From contig JADJTO010000002.1 of the NCBI GenBank assembly GCA_016711105.1, forward strand, positions 1-64,000: DNA of 64,000 bases, in the 5' to 3' direction. Below are positions 26,194-35,075 of the stretch, piece after piece; the first letter of the stretch is position 1; every line of letters begins with the position of its first letter. The stretch is from Micropruina sp. (GTDB taxonomy: Bacteria; Actinomycetota; Actinomycetes; Propionibacteriales; Propionibacteriaceae). Both the position numbers and the translations under genes were made by a program. The notes beneath the pieces are model-generated. The model ran no database searches, was not told where the DNA came from, and saw only the letters and a list, made by a program, of their open reading frames with translations.

Positions 26194-27480
26194 TCAGGCC
26201 AGCGCGGAGTCCTCCTCGACCACGACCGGAGCCACCGAAACCTCGGACGGCTTGGCGAACGCCGGCAGGGCGAAGAAGCCGATCACCAGCAACAGCGAGA
26301 CCACCGACAGAGCCTTCAGGACGCCGACCTGGTTGCCCAGCAGCCCCAGGGCCGGGGGGCCGACCAGGAACGCGAAGTAGGCGATGGTGGAGACGGTGGC
26401 CACCCGGACGGCCGCCCGCCGCGGATCGTCGGCTGCCGCGCTGATCCCGGTCGGGAAGCCCAGCGAGATGCCAAGACCCCAGACGGCAGCGCCGATGAAG
26501 GCCATCCACCAGTTCCCGAAGACCACCATCAGCGAGCCGGCGCCGGCCATGGCCAGCATGACCCGGAGCACGGGAACCCGTCCGTAGCGGTCGAGCAGGT
26601 GGGTGCCAGCGAGCCGTCCCATGGTCATGAACCCGAGGAACGTCGCCAGCCCCATCACGCCCGCCCACTCGGGCAAGTGGTGACCGTCGATCAGCGCCAC
26701 CGGGATCCAGTCGTTGGCCGCACCCTCGGTGAAGGCGGCGATCAGAGTGACCAGACCGATCATCAACGTGCGGGGCTCCGTCCAGGGGCTACGGACGCGC
26801 CCTGAGTCGTTCGCGGCCTCGCTGGGCGTCCCGCTCTCCGCCGACGTCTCCGTCGTCGCGACGACCGGCAGGAACTGCCGGGTGGCCCACCAGGCCAAGG
26901 GGGCGACGATGACGGCGGTGCCGAGGAAGTGCCAGACGATCGAGACGCCGAGCGCTGCCGCCCCTGCCGCGGCCAGGGCGCAGGCAACTGTGCCGAGACT
27001 GAAGGCCGCGTGATAACGGGGCATGATCGTCCGGCCCAGGCCGTGCTCCACGGCGGCACCCTCGATGTTCATGGCCACGTCCCACTGGCCGACTCCGAAC
27101 ATCACGAAGAACAGGGCCACCCCGGTGAGGACGGTGGACTGAACCACGCCGGCGGTGAAGCCGACCGCGATGAGCCCCAACTGGGAGAGCAGAGCACCAG
27201 CGAAGACGACCGTTGCGGTCCCAAAGCGGTCCGACATCTTCCCCGCCAACGGCAGGCCGATGATCGAGCCGGCGGCTCCGGCTAGCAGCAACAACCCAAG
27301 ACCCGCAGGATCGAGCCCCAGGGAATCCCGGATCGCCGGGATTCGTCCGGCAAAGGTGGCGAAGCCCCAGCCAGCCAATAGAAAGGACACCGAGGTGGCG
27401 ACTTTCGCCGCCTCCAGCCGACGGTTGACGGCCTCCTCGGTGGTGCCGTTCCGATCCTGGACGGCCGCGCGCTCGGTCAT
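26194..27480 (-). CDS. MFS transporter (sugar-efflux-like)
   Basis: 428 residues from the ATG at 27480 (MTERAAVQDRNGTTEEAVNR); the frame extends upstream but that part overlaps the divergent regulator. Twelve hydrophobic segments are visible in two halves of six. Typical MFS motif A is present as LAGKMSDRFGTATVVFAG between segments 2 and 3, and its C-half copy GRLAGTHLLDRYGRVPVLRV. The sequence resembles YbjJ/fucose-permease-like MFS proteins. It is divergent from a LacI regulator with a palindromic site between them, so that regulator likely controls it. The substrate cannot be told from sequence. Confidence 0.85.
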   Translation of the reverse strand: MTERAAVQDRNGTTEEAVNRRLEAAKVATSVSFLLAGWGFATFAGRIPAIRDSLGLDPAGLGLLLLAGAAGSIIGLPLAGKMSDRFGTATVVFAGALLSQLGLIAVGFTAGVVQSTVLTGVALFFVMFGVGQWDVAMNIEGAAVEHGLGRTIMPRYHAAFSLGTVACALAAAGAAALGVSIVWHFLGTAVIVAPLAWWATRQFLPVVATTETSAESGTPSEAANDSGRVRSPWTEPRTLMIGLVTLIAAFTEGAANDWIPVALIDGHHLPEWAGVMGLATFLGFMTMGRLAGTHLLDRYGRVPVLRVMLAMAGAGSLMVVFGNWWMAFIGAAVWGLGISLGFPTGISAAADDPRRAAVRVATVSTIAYFAFLVGPPALGLLGNQVGVLKALSVVSLLLVIGFFALPAFAKPSEVSVAPVVVEEDSALA

Positions 27481-27496
27481 GATCCCCACTTCAAAG

Positions 27497-27518
27497 TCGA
27501 ATCGATTCGATCGAATCG
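27497..27518. promoter_or_regulatory. Overlapping palindromes, probable LacI-family operator
   Basis: Between the divergent MFS and LacI genes lies TCGAATCGATTCGA (27497-27510), a perfect palindrome with the central CG usual for LacI-family sites. It overlaps a second perfect palindrome, CGATTCGATCGAATCG (27503-27518). The position, 20-40 bases before the LacI start and just ahead of the MFS start, suits autoregulation and repression of the transporter. Confidence 0.7.
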
Positions 27519-27537
27519 TTTTGATAGTGTCTCGTTC

Positions 27538-28605
27538 ATGCCCCGCACTCGTCAAGCCACCCGGGCCACGTTGAGTTCCGTGGCCCAGGCCGCCGGCGTC
27601 TCGATCTCCACCGCCTCCCTGGTCTACAGCGGGAAGGGACCGGTCGCCACGGCAACCCGCGAGCGGGTGCTGGCGCAGGCGACTCTCCTGGGCTACACCG
27701 GCCCTGACCCCGCGGCGTCCTCGCTGCGCACCGGACGCTGCGGCGTGGTGGCAGTGATCACCTGGGACGGCCTTGCAGCGGCCTTCAGGGACCCCTACGC
27801 CGTCAGCCTGGTCGATGGGCTGGTCTCTGCCCTGGACGAGGCCTCGACCGGCATCCTGCTGCTCCCCCAGTCGCGCCACCAGCCGGGCCACGCCGTCGCC
27901 CGGCTCGCCGCGACCGCGGTGGACGCCGCCGTCCTGCTGGGCTGCGGACCGGAGTCCTCACCCGTGGTGGACCATCTGCAGGCCAGGCAGGTGCCGGTGG
28001 TCACGATCGGCACCATGGCCTCGTCGTGGGTTCACCGGGTCGACGTGGACAACCGAGCCGCGATGCGTGCGGCGGCAACTCATCTACACCAACTGGGTCA
28101 TCGCCGGGTGGCTGTGGTCTCGCTCCCGCCCGGTGGGGCACCGGTGGCCGAGCCGGTCACGTTGGCCGACCTGCTCGCCCGATCCACCGACCTGGAGACC
28201 CGGGAGCGCCTGTTGGGCATCCGAGACGTGTTCGGGCCGGACGTGCCGACGGTGGCGCCACACAAATGGGACATCGAGGGAGGCAAGTCCGCGGCCGAGC
28301 ACCTGCTGAGCGGCCAGCCGTTGCCCACGGCCATCATCACGCAAGGGGATCTCTTGGCCATGGGCGTGATCGCCTGGGCCGAGCACCGCGGGCTCCGCGT
28401 GCCGCACGATCTCTCCGTCACCGGGTTCGACGGGATCCCCACTCCGTGGTGGGAGGGAGTGTTGACCACGGTCGTGCAACCGGGCGTCCACAAGGGAGAG
28501 GTCGCCGGACGCCTTGTGCTGGACCTGATCGCAGGCAGAACCGGACAGGATGTCGTGCTTCCCACCCAGCTGCGGATCGGCACCTCGACCTGCCCACCCC
28601 GTTGA
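27538..28605 (+). CDS. LacI-family transcriptional regulator
   Basis: 355 residues. The N-terminal HTH is clear: TLSSVAQAAGVSISTASLVY then the hinge ATRERVLAQATLLGYTGPDP. The usual 'VSxxTVSR' is changed to VSISTASLVYS. The periplasmic-binding-like domain follows (GVVAVITWDGLAAAFRDPYA; VPVVTIGTMASSWVHRVDVD; ATHLHQLGHRRVAVVSLPPG; LSVTGFDGIPTPWWEGVLTT). It is divergent from the MFS gene and probably represses it through the palindrome between them. It should bind a small sugar-like effector. The gene is intact. Confidence 0.9.
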   Translation: MPRTRQATRATLSSVAQAAGVSISTASLVYSGKGPVATATRERVLAQATLLGYTGPDPAASSLRTGRCGVVAVITWDGLAAAFRDPYAVSLVDGLVSALDEASTGILLLPQSRHQPGHAVARLAATAVDAAVLLGCGPESSPVVDHLQARQVPVVTIGTMASSWVHRVDVDNRAAMRAAATHLHQLGHRRVAVVSLPPGGAPVAEPVTLADLLARSTDLETRERLLGIRDVFGPDVPTVAPHKWDIEGGKSAAEHLLSGQPLPTAIITQGDLLAMGVIAWAEHRGLRVPHDLSVTGFDGIPTPWWEGVLTTVVQPGVHKGEVAGRLVLDLIAGRTGQDVVLPTQLRIGTSTCPPR

Positions 28606-28627
28606 TCGGGGGCACGGTCAAGGCTGA

Positions 28628-28876
28628 TCAGCCGAAGCGGCGAATATCGCCGAAGGCAGCCACCTCATCGGGATCGGAGTCGTCAGCGTAACGACTGGCA
28701 AGATCAGCGTAAGGATCGTCCTCGTCATCGTCCTCGATGACCTCCACCGGTTCGAGTTCGACGTACCCGTCACCTCGAAGTTCGCGCTCCAGGGAGCCGA
28801 AGTCAGTGTTGAACGAACGGTATTTCAGATCGCGAGCAACTCGTGTTTGCTTCGCCTTCGCACGGCCGCGCCCCAT
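28628..28876 (-). CDS. DUF3073 protein
   Basis: 82 residues from the ATG at 28876 (MGRGRAKAKQTRVARDLKYR), which is the conserved family start; a longer frame begins at 28897. The basic N-terminus is followed by SFNTDFGSLERELRG and an acidic tail (EDDDEDDPYADLASRYADDS). DUF3073 proteins are small actinobacterial proteins with no assigned function that usually lie just downstream of purM, as here. No membrane segment or catalytic motif is visible. Confidence 0.88.
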   Translation of the reverse strand: MGRGRAKAKQTRVARDLKYRSFNTDFGSLERELRGDGYVELEPVEVIEDDDEDDPYADLASRYADDSDPDEVAAFGDIRRFG

Positions 28877-28992
28877 CTGGGTCGACCCCCTCGCCATGTC
28901 ACAGCGGACGATGCCGCTTCACTCTGTCTGATTCTTCGTGAGGCAAGGGTACCTAATGATTGAGGACCTGCAAATGCGCAGCGCCGGGGCGC

Positions 28993-29793
28993 TCAGGAGT
29001 GACGTCCGACAAGCCTCACCGTAGCCGGAGCCGGCGGCGCCGCGGACGTCGAACCAAGCACCCAGGACGACAGGCCTCGATCAAGGCCAGGATGTCTCGG
29101 GCGTAGACCTTGGTCGGGGTGAGTAACTCCTCACCCAAGGTCTTGCCCAGCTCGTCCACGTGCCGCTCCAGGCTCCAACCGGCCTGCTTGAGCAAGACCT
29201 GACGGACCAGCGAGTAGCCGTTGGAGTGCAGGCCCGAGGAGGCTAGGGCCAGCACCACGTCGCCCGGACGGCCCCGCTCCGCCCCAAGAATCTGGTCGCG
29301 TTCGACGCCTCCGGTGGTGGCACCGGCGATGTCGTACTCATCGGGCTCCAGCAGCCCAGGGTGCTCGGCCGTCTCCCGCCCAGCAGTGCCGCACCGGCGA
29401 GCGGCAGGCCTCCGCGATTCCCTTGACGATGGCGGCGATCCGCTCCGGCACGACCTTGCCGCAGGCGATGTAGTCGGTCATGAACAGCGGTTCGGCACCA
29501 CACACGACCAGGTCATCGACCAGCATGCCGATCAGATCGAAGCCGATCGTGTCGTGGATGCCCATGGCCTGGGCGATCGCCACCTTCGTACCCACCCCGT
29601 CGGTGGAGGTGGCCAACACGGGGTGCCGGTAGCTCTTCAGGGCTGAGGCGTCGAAGAAGCCGGCGAAACCGCCCAAGCCGCCGAGCACTTCGGGGCGCCG
29701 TGATCGGGCGACATGCACCTTCATCAACTCGACCGCACGGTCCCCGGCCTCGATGTCCACCCCCGCCGCCGCATAGGCCGACTGTGTGCTCAC
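28993..29793 (-). pseudogene. purM: purM, phosphoribosylformylglycinamidine cyclo-ligase, with internal deletion and frame changes
   Basis: The GTG at 29793 overlaps the purF stop and has an AAGGAGG site. The N-terminal half is clean: SAYAAAGVDIEAGDRAVELM, GGLGGFAGFFDAS, STDGVGTKVAIAQAMG, NxVDDLVVCGAEPLF-type VDDLVVCGAEPLFMTDYIAC. Frame changes near 29390 and 29290 lead to VVLALASSGLHSNGYSLVRQ and LLTPTKVYARDILALIEA. After that about 80 residues, including the VHALAHITGGG region, are missing, and a typical PurM end in another frame follows (APATVRLVGRHS, stop 28993). About 800 bases instead of about 1050. PurM makes AIR from FGAM with ATP. Because the surrounding purine cluster is complete, the deletion is more likely an assembly fault than loss of the gene. 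Confidence 0.75.
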
Positions 29794-31262
29794 TCTTTCC
29801 CTCCTTGTGCCACGCGCATCGCCGCCGCCCTCCCGGCTGGGATCTCCACTGGGTAGACGCCGTCGAAGCAGGCCCGGCAGAGCGTCCGCTTGGCCAGCCC
29901 GGTCGAAGCGACCAGGCCTTCGAGGGAGATGAAGCCCAGCGAGTCCGCGCCGATCGAGCGGCAGATGTCGTCGGTGCTCATGCCGGGGGCGATCAGCTCG
30001 GCGCGACTGGCGAAGTCGATGCCGTAAAAGCAGGGCCACTGCACCGGCGGTGAGGAGATCCGCACGTGCACCTCGGCGGCGCCGGCTTCGCGCAGCATCT
30101 TGACCAGTGCCCGCTGGGTGTTGCCGCGGACGATCGAGTCGTCCACCACCACGAGGCGACGACCCTCGATCACGTCCCGGATCGGGTTCAGCTTGAGCCG
30201 GATGCCGAGTTGACGGATGGTCTGCGACGGCTGGATGAACGTCCGTCCCACGTAGGAGTTCTTGACCAACCCGAGCCCGTAGCGAATCCCGGACGCCTCG
30301 GCGTAGCCGATCGCCGCCGGGATGCCGGACTCAGGAGTGGGAATCACCAGATCGGCGTCCGCTGGGCACTCCATGGCCAGGGTGCGGCCGATCTCGACCC
30401 GCACCGCGTGGACGCGCCGGTCGGCGATGGTCGTGTCTGGACGGGCCAGGTAGACGTACTCGAACAAGCAGCCCTTGGGGTCGGGGGCGGCGAAACGGAC
30501 GGAGCGCAGACCGCCCTCATCGATCACGATGAACTCCCCCGGCTCCACCTCACGGATGAAGGTCGCCCCGACGATGTCCAGCGCCGCCGTCTCGCTGGCG
30601 ACCACCCAACCACCGGCAAGGCGACCGAGCACCAACGGACGGATGCCCTGCGGATCGCGGGCGGCATAGAGGGCGTTCTCGTCCATGAACACGAAACTGA
30701 AGGCACCGCGCAACCGCGGCAACACGGTCAGCGCCGCCTGCTCGATGCCGTTGTCGGCGTAGGTGCACATGATCGCGGTGACCAGGGAGGTGTCGTTGGT
30801 GGAGTCCATCCGGTCTTTGTGCGGCACCTGCTGGGAGGCATCGCGCTCAGCGAGCCAAGCCTCCAACTCGTCGGTGTTGGTCAGGTTCCCGTTGTGAGCC
30901 AGCGCCAGCCCACCGGAGGCCGTGGCCCGGAACGTGGGCTGGGCGTTGCTCCACACGCTCGCCCCGGTGGTGGAGTAGCGGCAGTGACCGATCGCCAAGT
31001 GGCCGTTCAAGGAGTTCAGCGTCGGCTCGTCGAAGACTTGAGAGACCAGGCCCATGTCTTTGAAGACCATGATCCGTTCACCATCGCTGACCGAGATGCC
31101 AGCCGACTCTTGCCCCCGGTGTTGCAGGGCGAACAGGCCGAAGTAGGTCAGCTTCGAGACTTCTTCTCCTGGAGCCCACACCCCGAAGACACCGCAAGCG
31201 TCCTTGGGACCCTTGTCAACACCATCGAGGTCGTGGTTCAGGCGACCATCAGGACGAAGCAC
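29790..31262 (-). CDS. purF: Amidophosphoribosyltransferase
   Basis: 490 residues. The glutaminase nucleophile is in DACGVFGVWAPGEEVSKLTY, after a short propeptide-like N-terminus (about 22 residues), as in the class processed to expose the Cys. Further motifs: LFALQHRGQESAGISV, IGHCRYSTTGASVWSNAQP, LAHNGNLTN. The PRTase domain carries VVVDDSIVRGNTQRALVKM (PRPP loop) and GIDFASRAELIAPG. No iron-sulfur ligands were checked in full, though late cysteines (RTLCRACFDGVYP) fit the [4Fe-4S] type. It catalyses the first committed step of purine synthesis. It overlaps purM by four bases. Confidence 0.95.
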   Translation of the reverse strand: MLRPDGRLNHDLDGVDKGPKDACGVFGVWAPGEEVSKLTYFGLFALQHRGQESAGISVSDGERIMVFKDMGLVSQVFDEPTLNSLNGHLAIGHCRYSTTGASVWSNAQPTFRATASGGLALAHNGNLTNTDELEAWLAERDASQQVPHKDRMDSTNDTSLVTAIMCTYADNGIEQAALTVLPRLRGAFSFVFMDENALYAARDPQGIRPLVLGRLAGGWVVASETAALDIVGATFIREVEPGEFIVIDEGGLRSVRFAAPDPKGCLFEYVYLARPDTTIADRRVHAVRVEIGRTLAMECPADADLVIPTPESGIPAAIGYAEASGIRYGLGLVKNSYVGRTFIQPSQTIRQLGIRLKLNPIRDVIEGRRLVVVDDSIVRGNTQRALVKMLREAGAAEVHVRISSPPVQWPCFYGIDFASRAELIAPGMSTDDICRSIGADSLGFISLEGLVASTGLAKRTLCRACFDGVYPVEIPAGRAAAMRVAQGGKE

Positions 31263-31291
31263 GGGCTCACTCTAGCGTGAGCCGCCACGGC

Positions 31292-32535
31292 TCACTTGAC
31301 CAGGCGAATCGCGGCCGGATAGCGGTAGGGGCGTCCGCTGTTCTCGGCGAGGGCACCCAGGATCGGGAAGATGATGCCAAGAATCGGCAGGATGAAGAAG
31401 CCGAGCACTCCACCAGCACGACGGAGAGCACGCCGCTGATCACGTAGCCCACCAACAGGGTCAGCTGGAAGTTCAGCGACTCGATCGCGGCCGCCCGAAC
31501 CCGAGGGCTCTTGTCGCCCTGCACCAACATGATCACCAGCGGACCGACGAACGAAGTGAGGATCGCCAGCCAGTGTGAGGCTGCCGCCCAGGTGGTCTCG
31601 TCCTGCGCTGAGAGACGCGAAGCACCCTGGTACCCGTAGGGGTCGCTCGGGTACAACTGCTGGCCCGGGTAGGGCTGCGTGGAGTAGGGCGGCTGCTGAG
31701 CACCCGTCTGCGGGAACTGCGGTTGCGAGTAGGTCTGGTCAGGCTGGCCGTAGGGCTGAGCAGGCTGGCCGTAGCCCTGGGCTGGCTGGCCGTAGGGCTG
31801 TGCCGGTTGACCGTACGGCTGGGCGGGCTGACCGTAGGCGTCGGCGGGCTGACCGTAAGGCTGCGCCGGTTGACCGTACGGCTGAGCCGGCTGGCCGTAG
31901 CCCTGGGCGGGCTGGCCGTAGGGCTGGGCGGGCTGCCCGTAGGGCTGCGCCGGTTGCCCGTACTGCTGGGGGGGCTGACCGTACGGCTGGGCGGGCTGGC
32001 CGTAGCCCTGGGCGGGGGGCTGGCCGTACGGCTGAGCGGGCTGACCGTAGGGCTGCGCGGGTTGACCGTAACCACCGGCGGGTTGACCGTAGGGCTGCGC
32101 GGGCTGGCCGTACTCGGCGGTTGGCTGAGCGGGCTGACCGTAGGCGGGGATGGACGGCGTGGCCGGGGATTCCGGGGGCGACAGGTCGAAGCTCGTCCCC
32201 GCGTAGATCGGGTCGCTCGAACCGAGGTCGAAGTGGCGCGGCTGCGCCATCCCCTCGGCGGTGGCGTCGTCTTCGGGATCGCCTTCGCGATGGACGTCAG
32301 GCTCGAAATGCGGGGGCTCGGGGGCAACCGCGGGGGCTGGCTCCTCAACTGCGGGGATGACCTCTGCCTCGACCACCTCTGCTTGGACCACCTCCGCCTC
32401 GACAACGTCACCGGGGGCTGCGTCCGCCTCGACGACGTCAGCGTCGACCACTTCTGCGGTCACTTCTTCGGTCGGCACTACCTCGGCCTGGTCGGACTCG
32501 ACCTGGCGCTCCCAAGGATTGAACTGGTTCGACAT
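31292..32535 (-). CDS. DUF4870-type membrane protein with long YGQP repeat region
   Basis: The start is ATG at 32535 (MSNQFNPWERQVESDQAEVV). The N-terminal 100 residues are acidic and Val-rich (EVVDADVVEADAAPGDVVEA). A repeat region of about 130 residues follows, with YGQPAQP units. The C-terminal part (about 300 on) has the DUF4870 helices: TTWAAASHWLAILTSFVGPL, SLNFQLTLLVGYVISGVLSV and, after a frame change near 31405, LGFFILPILGIIFPILGALA ending PYRYPAAIRLVK. DUF4870 proteins are small integral membrane proteins of unknown function. The long disordered cytoplasmic head is unusual in length. It lies between purL and purF but is not obviously part of the pathway. Confidence 0.78.
31735..32140 (-). 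repeat. Tandem YGQPAQP-coding repeats
   Basis: About 25 imperfect units of 15 or 21 bases (consensus on the plus strand GGCTGGCCGTAGGGCTG) code for YGQPAQP or YGQPPQQ. They are in frame throughout the DUF4870-type gene. Arrays like this change length easily by slippage. Confidence 0.85.
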
Positions 32536-32635
32536 CGCGCTTCCTAACGGTTGGGAGGTGAGTGGGCCTTCAGAGTCAAGACTCCCGTGAACTGTGACCA
32601 GCCTCAACCGAGGCTGACCCTGATCCACCCCGGAA

Positions 32636-34891
32636 TCAGTGTCCCATCGCGGCGGGCAGGGGGGCAGCCCAGTGGGACCTGATCTCGGCCAAGGTCAAGG
32701 TGAAGGCACCGTGCACTTCGAGGTCGGCGTTCCCGGTCACCTCACCCAAGCGGGTCAGCGGCAGCCCCTGCTCAGCGCACAGGGCGGAGAACTCAGCCAC
32801 GCTGGAGGCGCGCAGGGAGACCAGCACCCGTCCGGGAGTCTCGGAGAACAACTGCACGCACCAGTCCCCCTCGGGCAACGTGAGCGAGACCCCCAGGTTC
32901 TTGCGCAGGCACGATTCCACCAACGCTTGGCTCAGGCCTCCATCGGCCAGGTCGTGCGCCGAGGAGAGCAGGTGCCGTTTCGCCGCCGCCACCAGAACCC
33001 GTCCCAGGCGCTGCTCATGGTCGAAGTCAGGAACCGGCGGCATCCCACCCAAGTGCTGGTGCATCACGTCCGCCCAGGCAGAACCGGAGAGATCCTCGCG
33101 AGTCTCCCCGATCACGAACACCGCGTCACCCTCAAAGGCGAAACCCATCGGAGTCCGGTCGGCGACATCATCGATCACGCCGAGCACGCCAACCACCGGG
33201 GTGGGCAGGATGTTGGCCTCGCCGGTCTGGTTGTAGAAGCTGACGTTGCCGCCGGTGACCGGGGTGCCGAGCGCCTTGCAGCCGTCCACGAGGCCGAGGA
33301 TGGCCTCGGAGAACTGCCACATCACCTCAGGGTCTTCGGGGTTGCCGAAGTTCAGGCAGTCGGTGATCGCCACCGGATCGGCGCCGCTGGTCGCCACGTT
33401 CCGGTAGGCCTCGCAGAGCGCCAACTGAGCGCCGAGGTAGGGGTTCAAGTAGGCGAACCGGGCGTTGCAGTCGGTGGCCAACGCCACTCCCAGACCCGTC
33501 TCCTCGTCGATCCGCAGCATCCCGGAATCCTCGGGCTGGGCCAGCACCGAGTTTCCCCGCACGTAGCGGTCGTACTGATCGGTGATCCAGGACTTGTCGC
33601 ACAGGTTCGGCGAGCCCACCAGGCGCAGCAGAGTCGCCCCCAACTCGGCCCCTTCGAACGGCCGGGGCAGCGCGTTGGCGCTGTTCGCGTTCAGCTCGTC
33701 CAACCACACCGGACGGTGGTACGGACGGTCATAGACCGGGCCTTCATGGGCGACCGTCGCCGGGTCGACATCGACCACGACTTCGCCGCGCCATTCGATG
33801 ATCAGCCGGTCGCCGTCGGTGACTTCGCCCACCACCGTGGCCAACACGTCCCACTTGGCGCAGATCTCCATGAAGCGATCAACGTGCTGTGGCTCCACCA
33901 CGGCCATCATGCGTTCCTGGGATTCGCTCATCAGGATCTCTTCGGGCGCCAGCGTCGAATCCCGCAGCGGAACCAGATCGAGGGTGACGTGCATTCCGCC
34001 GTCCCCGGCGCTGGCCAACTCCGAGGTGGCACACGACAGCCCCGCCGCGCCGAGATCCTGGATCCCCGAGATGAGTTCCTCGGCGAACAACTCCAACGTG
34101 CACTCGATCAGCAACTTCTCCATGAACGGGTCGCCGACCTGGACGCTTGGACGCTTCGCCGGACCGTCCGCGTCAAAGGTCTCCGAGGCAAGAATCGAGG
34201 CCCCGCCAATACCGTCGCCGCCGGTGGCCGCGCCGTAGAGGATCACCTTGTTTCCGGTGCCGCGCGCAAAAGCAAGGTGCAGATCGTCATGCTTGAGCAC
34301 CCCCACGCAGAGCGCGTTGACCAGCGGATTGCCGTAGTAGGTCGGGTCGAAGACCACCTCGCCGCCGATATTGGGCAGGCCCAGGCAGTTGCCGTAACCG
34401 CCGACCCCGGCGACGATCCCGGGCAACACCCGAGCGGTGTCGGGAGCATCGAGCGGGCCGAAGCGGAGCGGATCCATCACCCCGATCGGCCGGGCACCCA
34501 TGGCCAGAATGTCGCGGACGATGCCACCCACCCCGGTCGCGGCACCCTGGTAAGGCTCCACGTAGGAGGGGTGGTTGTGGGACTCGATCTTGAAGGTCAC
34601 CGCCCAATCCCCGCCGATGTCGACGACGCCGGCCTGTTCCCCGATTCCGGCCAGCAGCGGCCCGCGCGGGGTGTCTTTGCCCACCTCGGCGAACTTCGCC
34701 AGATGCACCTTGGAGGATTTGTAGGAGCAGTGCTCCGACCACATCACCGAGTACATCGCCAACTCACACGAGGTCGGGCGACGCCCGAGAATCTCGCGAA
34801 TTCGGGCGTATTCATCAGCCTTCAGGCCGAGCTCCGCCCAAGGCTGTTCGGTATCAGGGTTGGCAGCGGCGCTGGAAACGGTGTCGACCAC
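32636..34891 (-). CDS. purL: Phosphoribosylformylglycinamidine synthase subunit PurL
   Basis: 751 residues, the length of small PurL, which needs separate PurQ and PurS. Conserved stretches: LGRRPTSCELAMYSVMWSEH, CSYKSSKVHLAKF, KIESHNHPSYVEPYQGAATG, VGGIVRDILAMGARPIGVMD, ATGGDGIGGASILASETFD, IQDLGAAGLSCATSELAS. The C-half has TDCLNFGNPEDPEVMWQFSE and VTGGNVSFYNQTG. It catalyses ATP-dependent conversion of FGAR plus ammonia to FGAM, the ammonia coming from PurQ. The gene is intact. It is divergent from the kinase gene at 35076. Confidence 0.96.
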   Translation of the reverse strand: MVDTVSSAAANPDTEQPWAELGLKADEYARIREILGRRPTSCELAMYSVMWSEHCSYKSSKVHLAKFAEVGKDTPRGPLLAGIGEQAGVVDIGGDWAVTFKIESHNHPSYVEPYQGAATGVGGIVRDILAMGARPIGVMDPLRFGPLDAPDTARVLPGIVAGVGGYGNCLGLPNIGGEVVFDPTYYGNPLVNALCVGVLKHDDLHLAFARGTGNKVILYGAATGGDGIGGASILASETFDADGPAKRPSVQVGDPFMEKLLIECTLELFAEELISGIQDLGAAGLSCATSELASAGDGGMHVTLDLVPLRDSTLAPEEILMSESQERMMAVVEPQHVDRFMEICAKWDVLATVVGEVTDGDRLIIEWRGEVVVDVDPATVAHEGPVYDRPYHRPVWLDELNANSANALPRPFEGAELGATLLRLVGSPNLCDKSWITDQYDRYVRGNSVLAQPEDSGMLRIDEETGLGVALATDCNARFAYLNPYLGAQLALCEAYRNVATSGADPVAITDCLNFGNPEDPEVMWQFSEAILGLVDGCKALGTPVTGGNVSFYNQTGEANILPTPVVGVLGVIDDVADRTPMGFAFEGDAVFVIGETREDLSGSAWADVMHQHLGGMPPVPDFDHEQRLGRVLVAAAKRHLLSSAHDLADGGLSQALVESCLRKNLGVSLTLPEGDWCVQLFSETPGRVLVSLRASSVAEFSALCAEQGLPLTRLGEVTGNADLEVHGAFTLTLAEIRSHWAAPLPAAMGH

Positions 34892-35075
34892 GAGCCAAAC
34901 CTACCGTGAGCCAACGCTTCCGCCATCCGGTGACCGGGCCTCAGTCGCCGACAATCTCCCCCGCCCGGGCCCGCGTAGCACGAACGATCGATGTCAGCCA
35001 CGTCCGCCAAGGGGGGTACAAGCAGGGCTCTGGGACATAGAATTGGGCGAGCGCCAACAGAGAGCTGGTACCAAC

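Noticed and set aside
32639..34909. A 756-codon plus-strand frame opposite purL
   Set aside because: Pure antisense shadow of purL with no recognisable domain.
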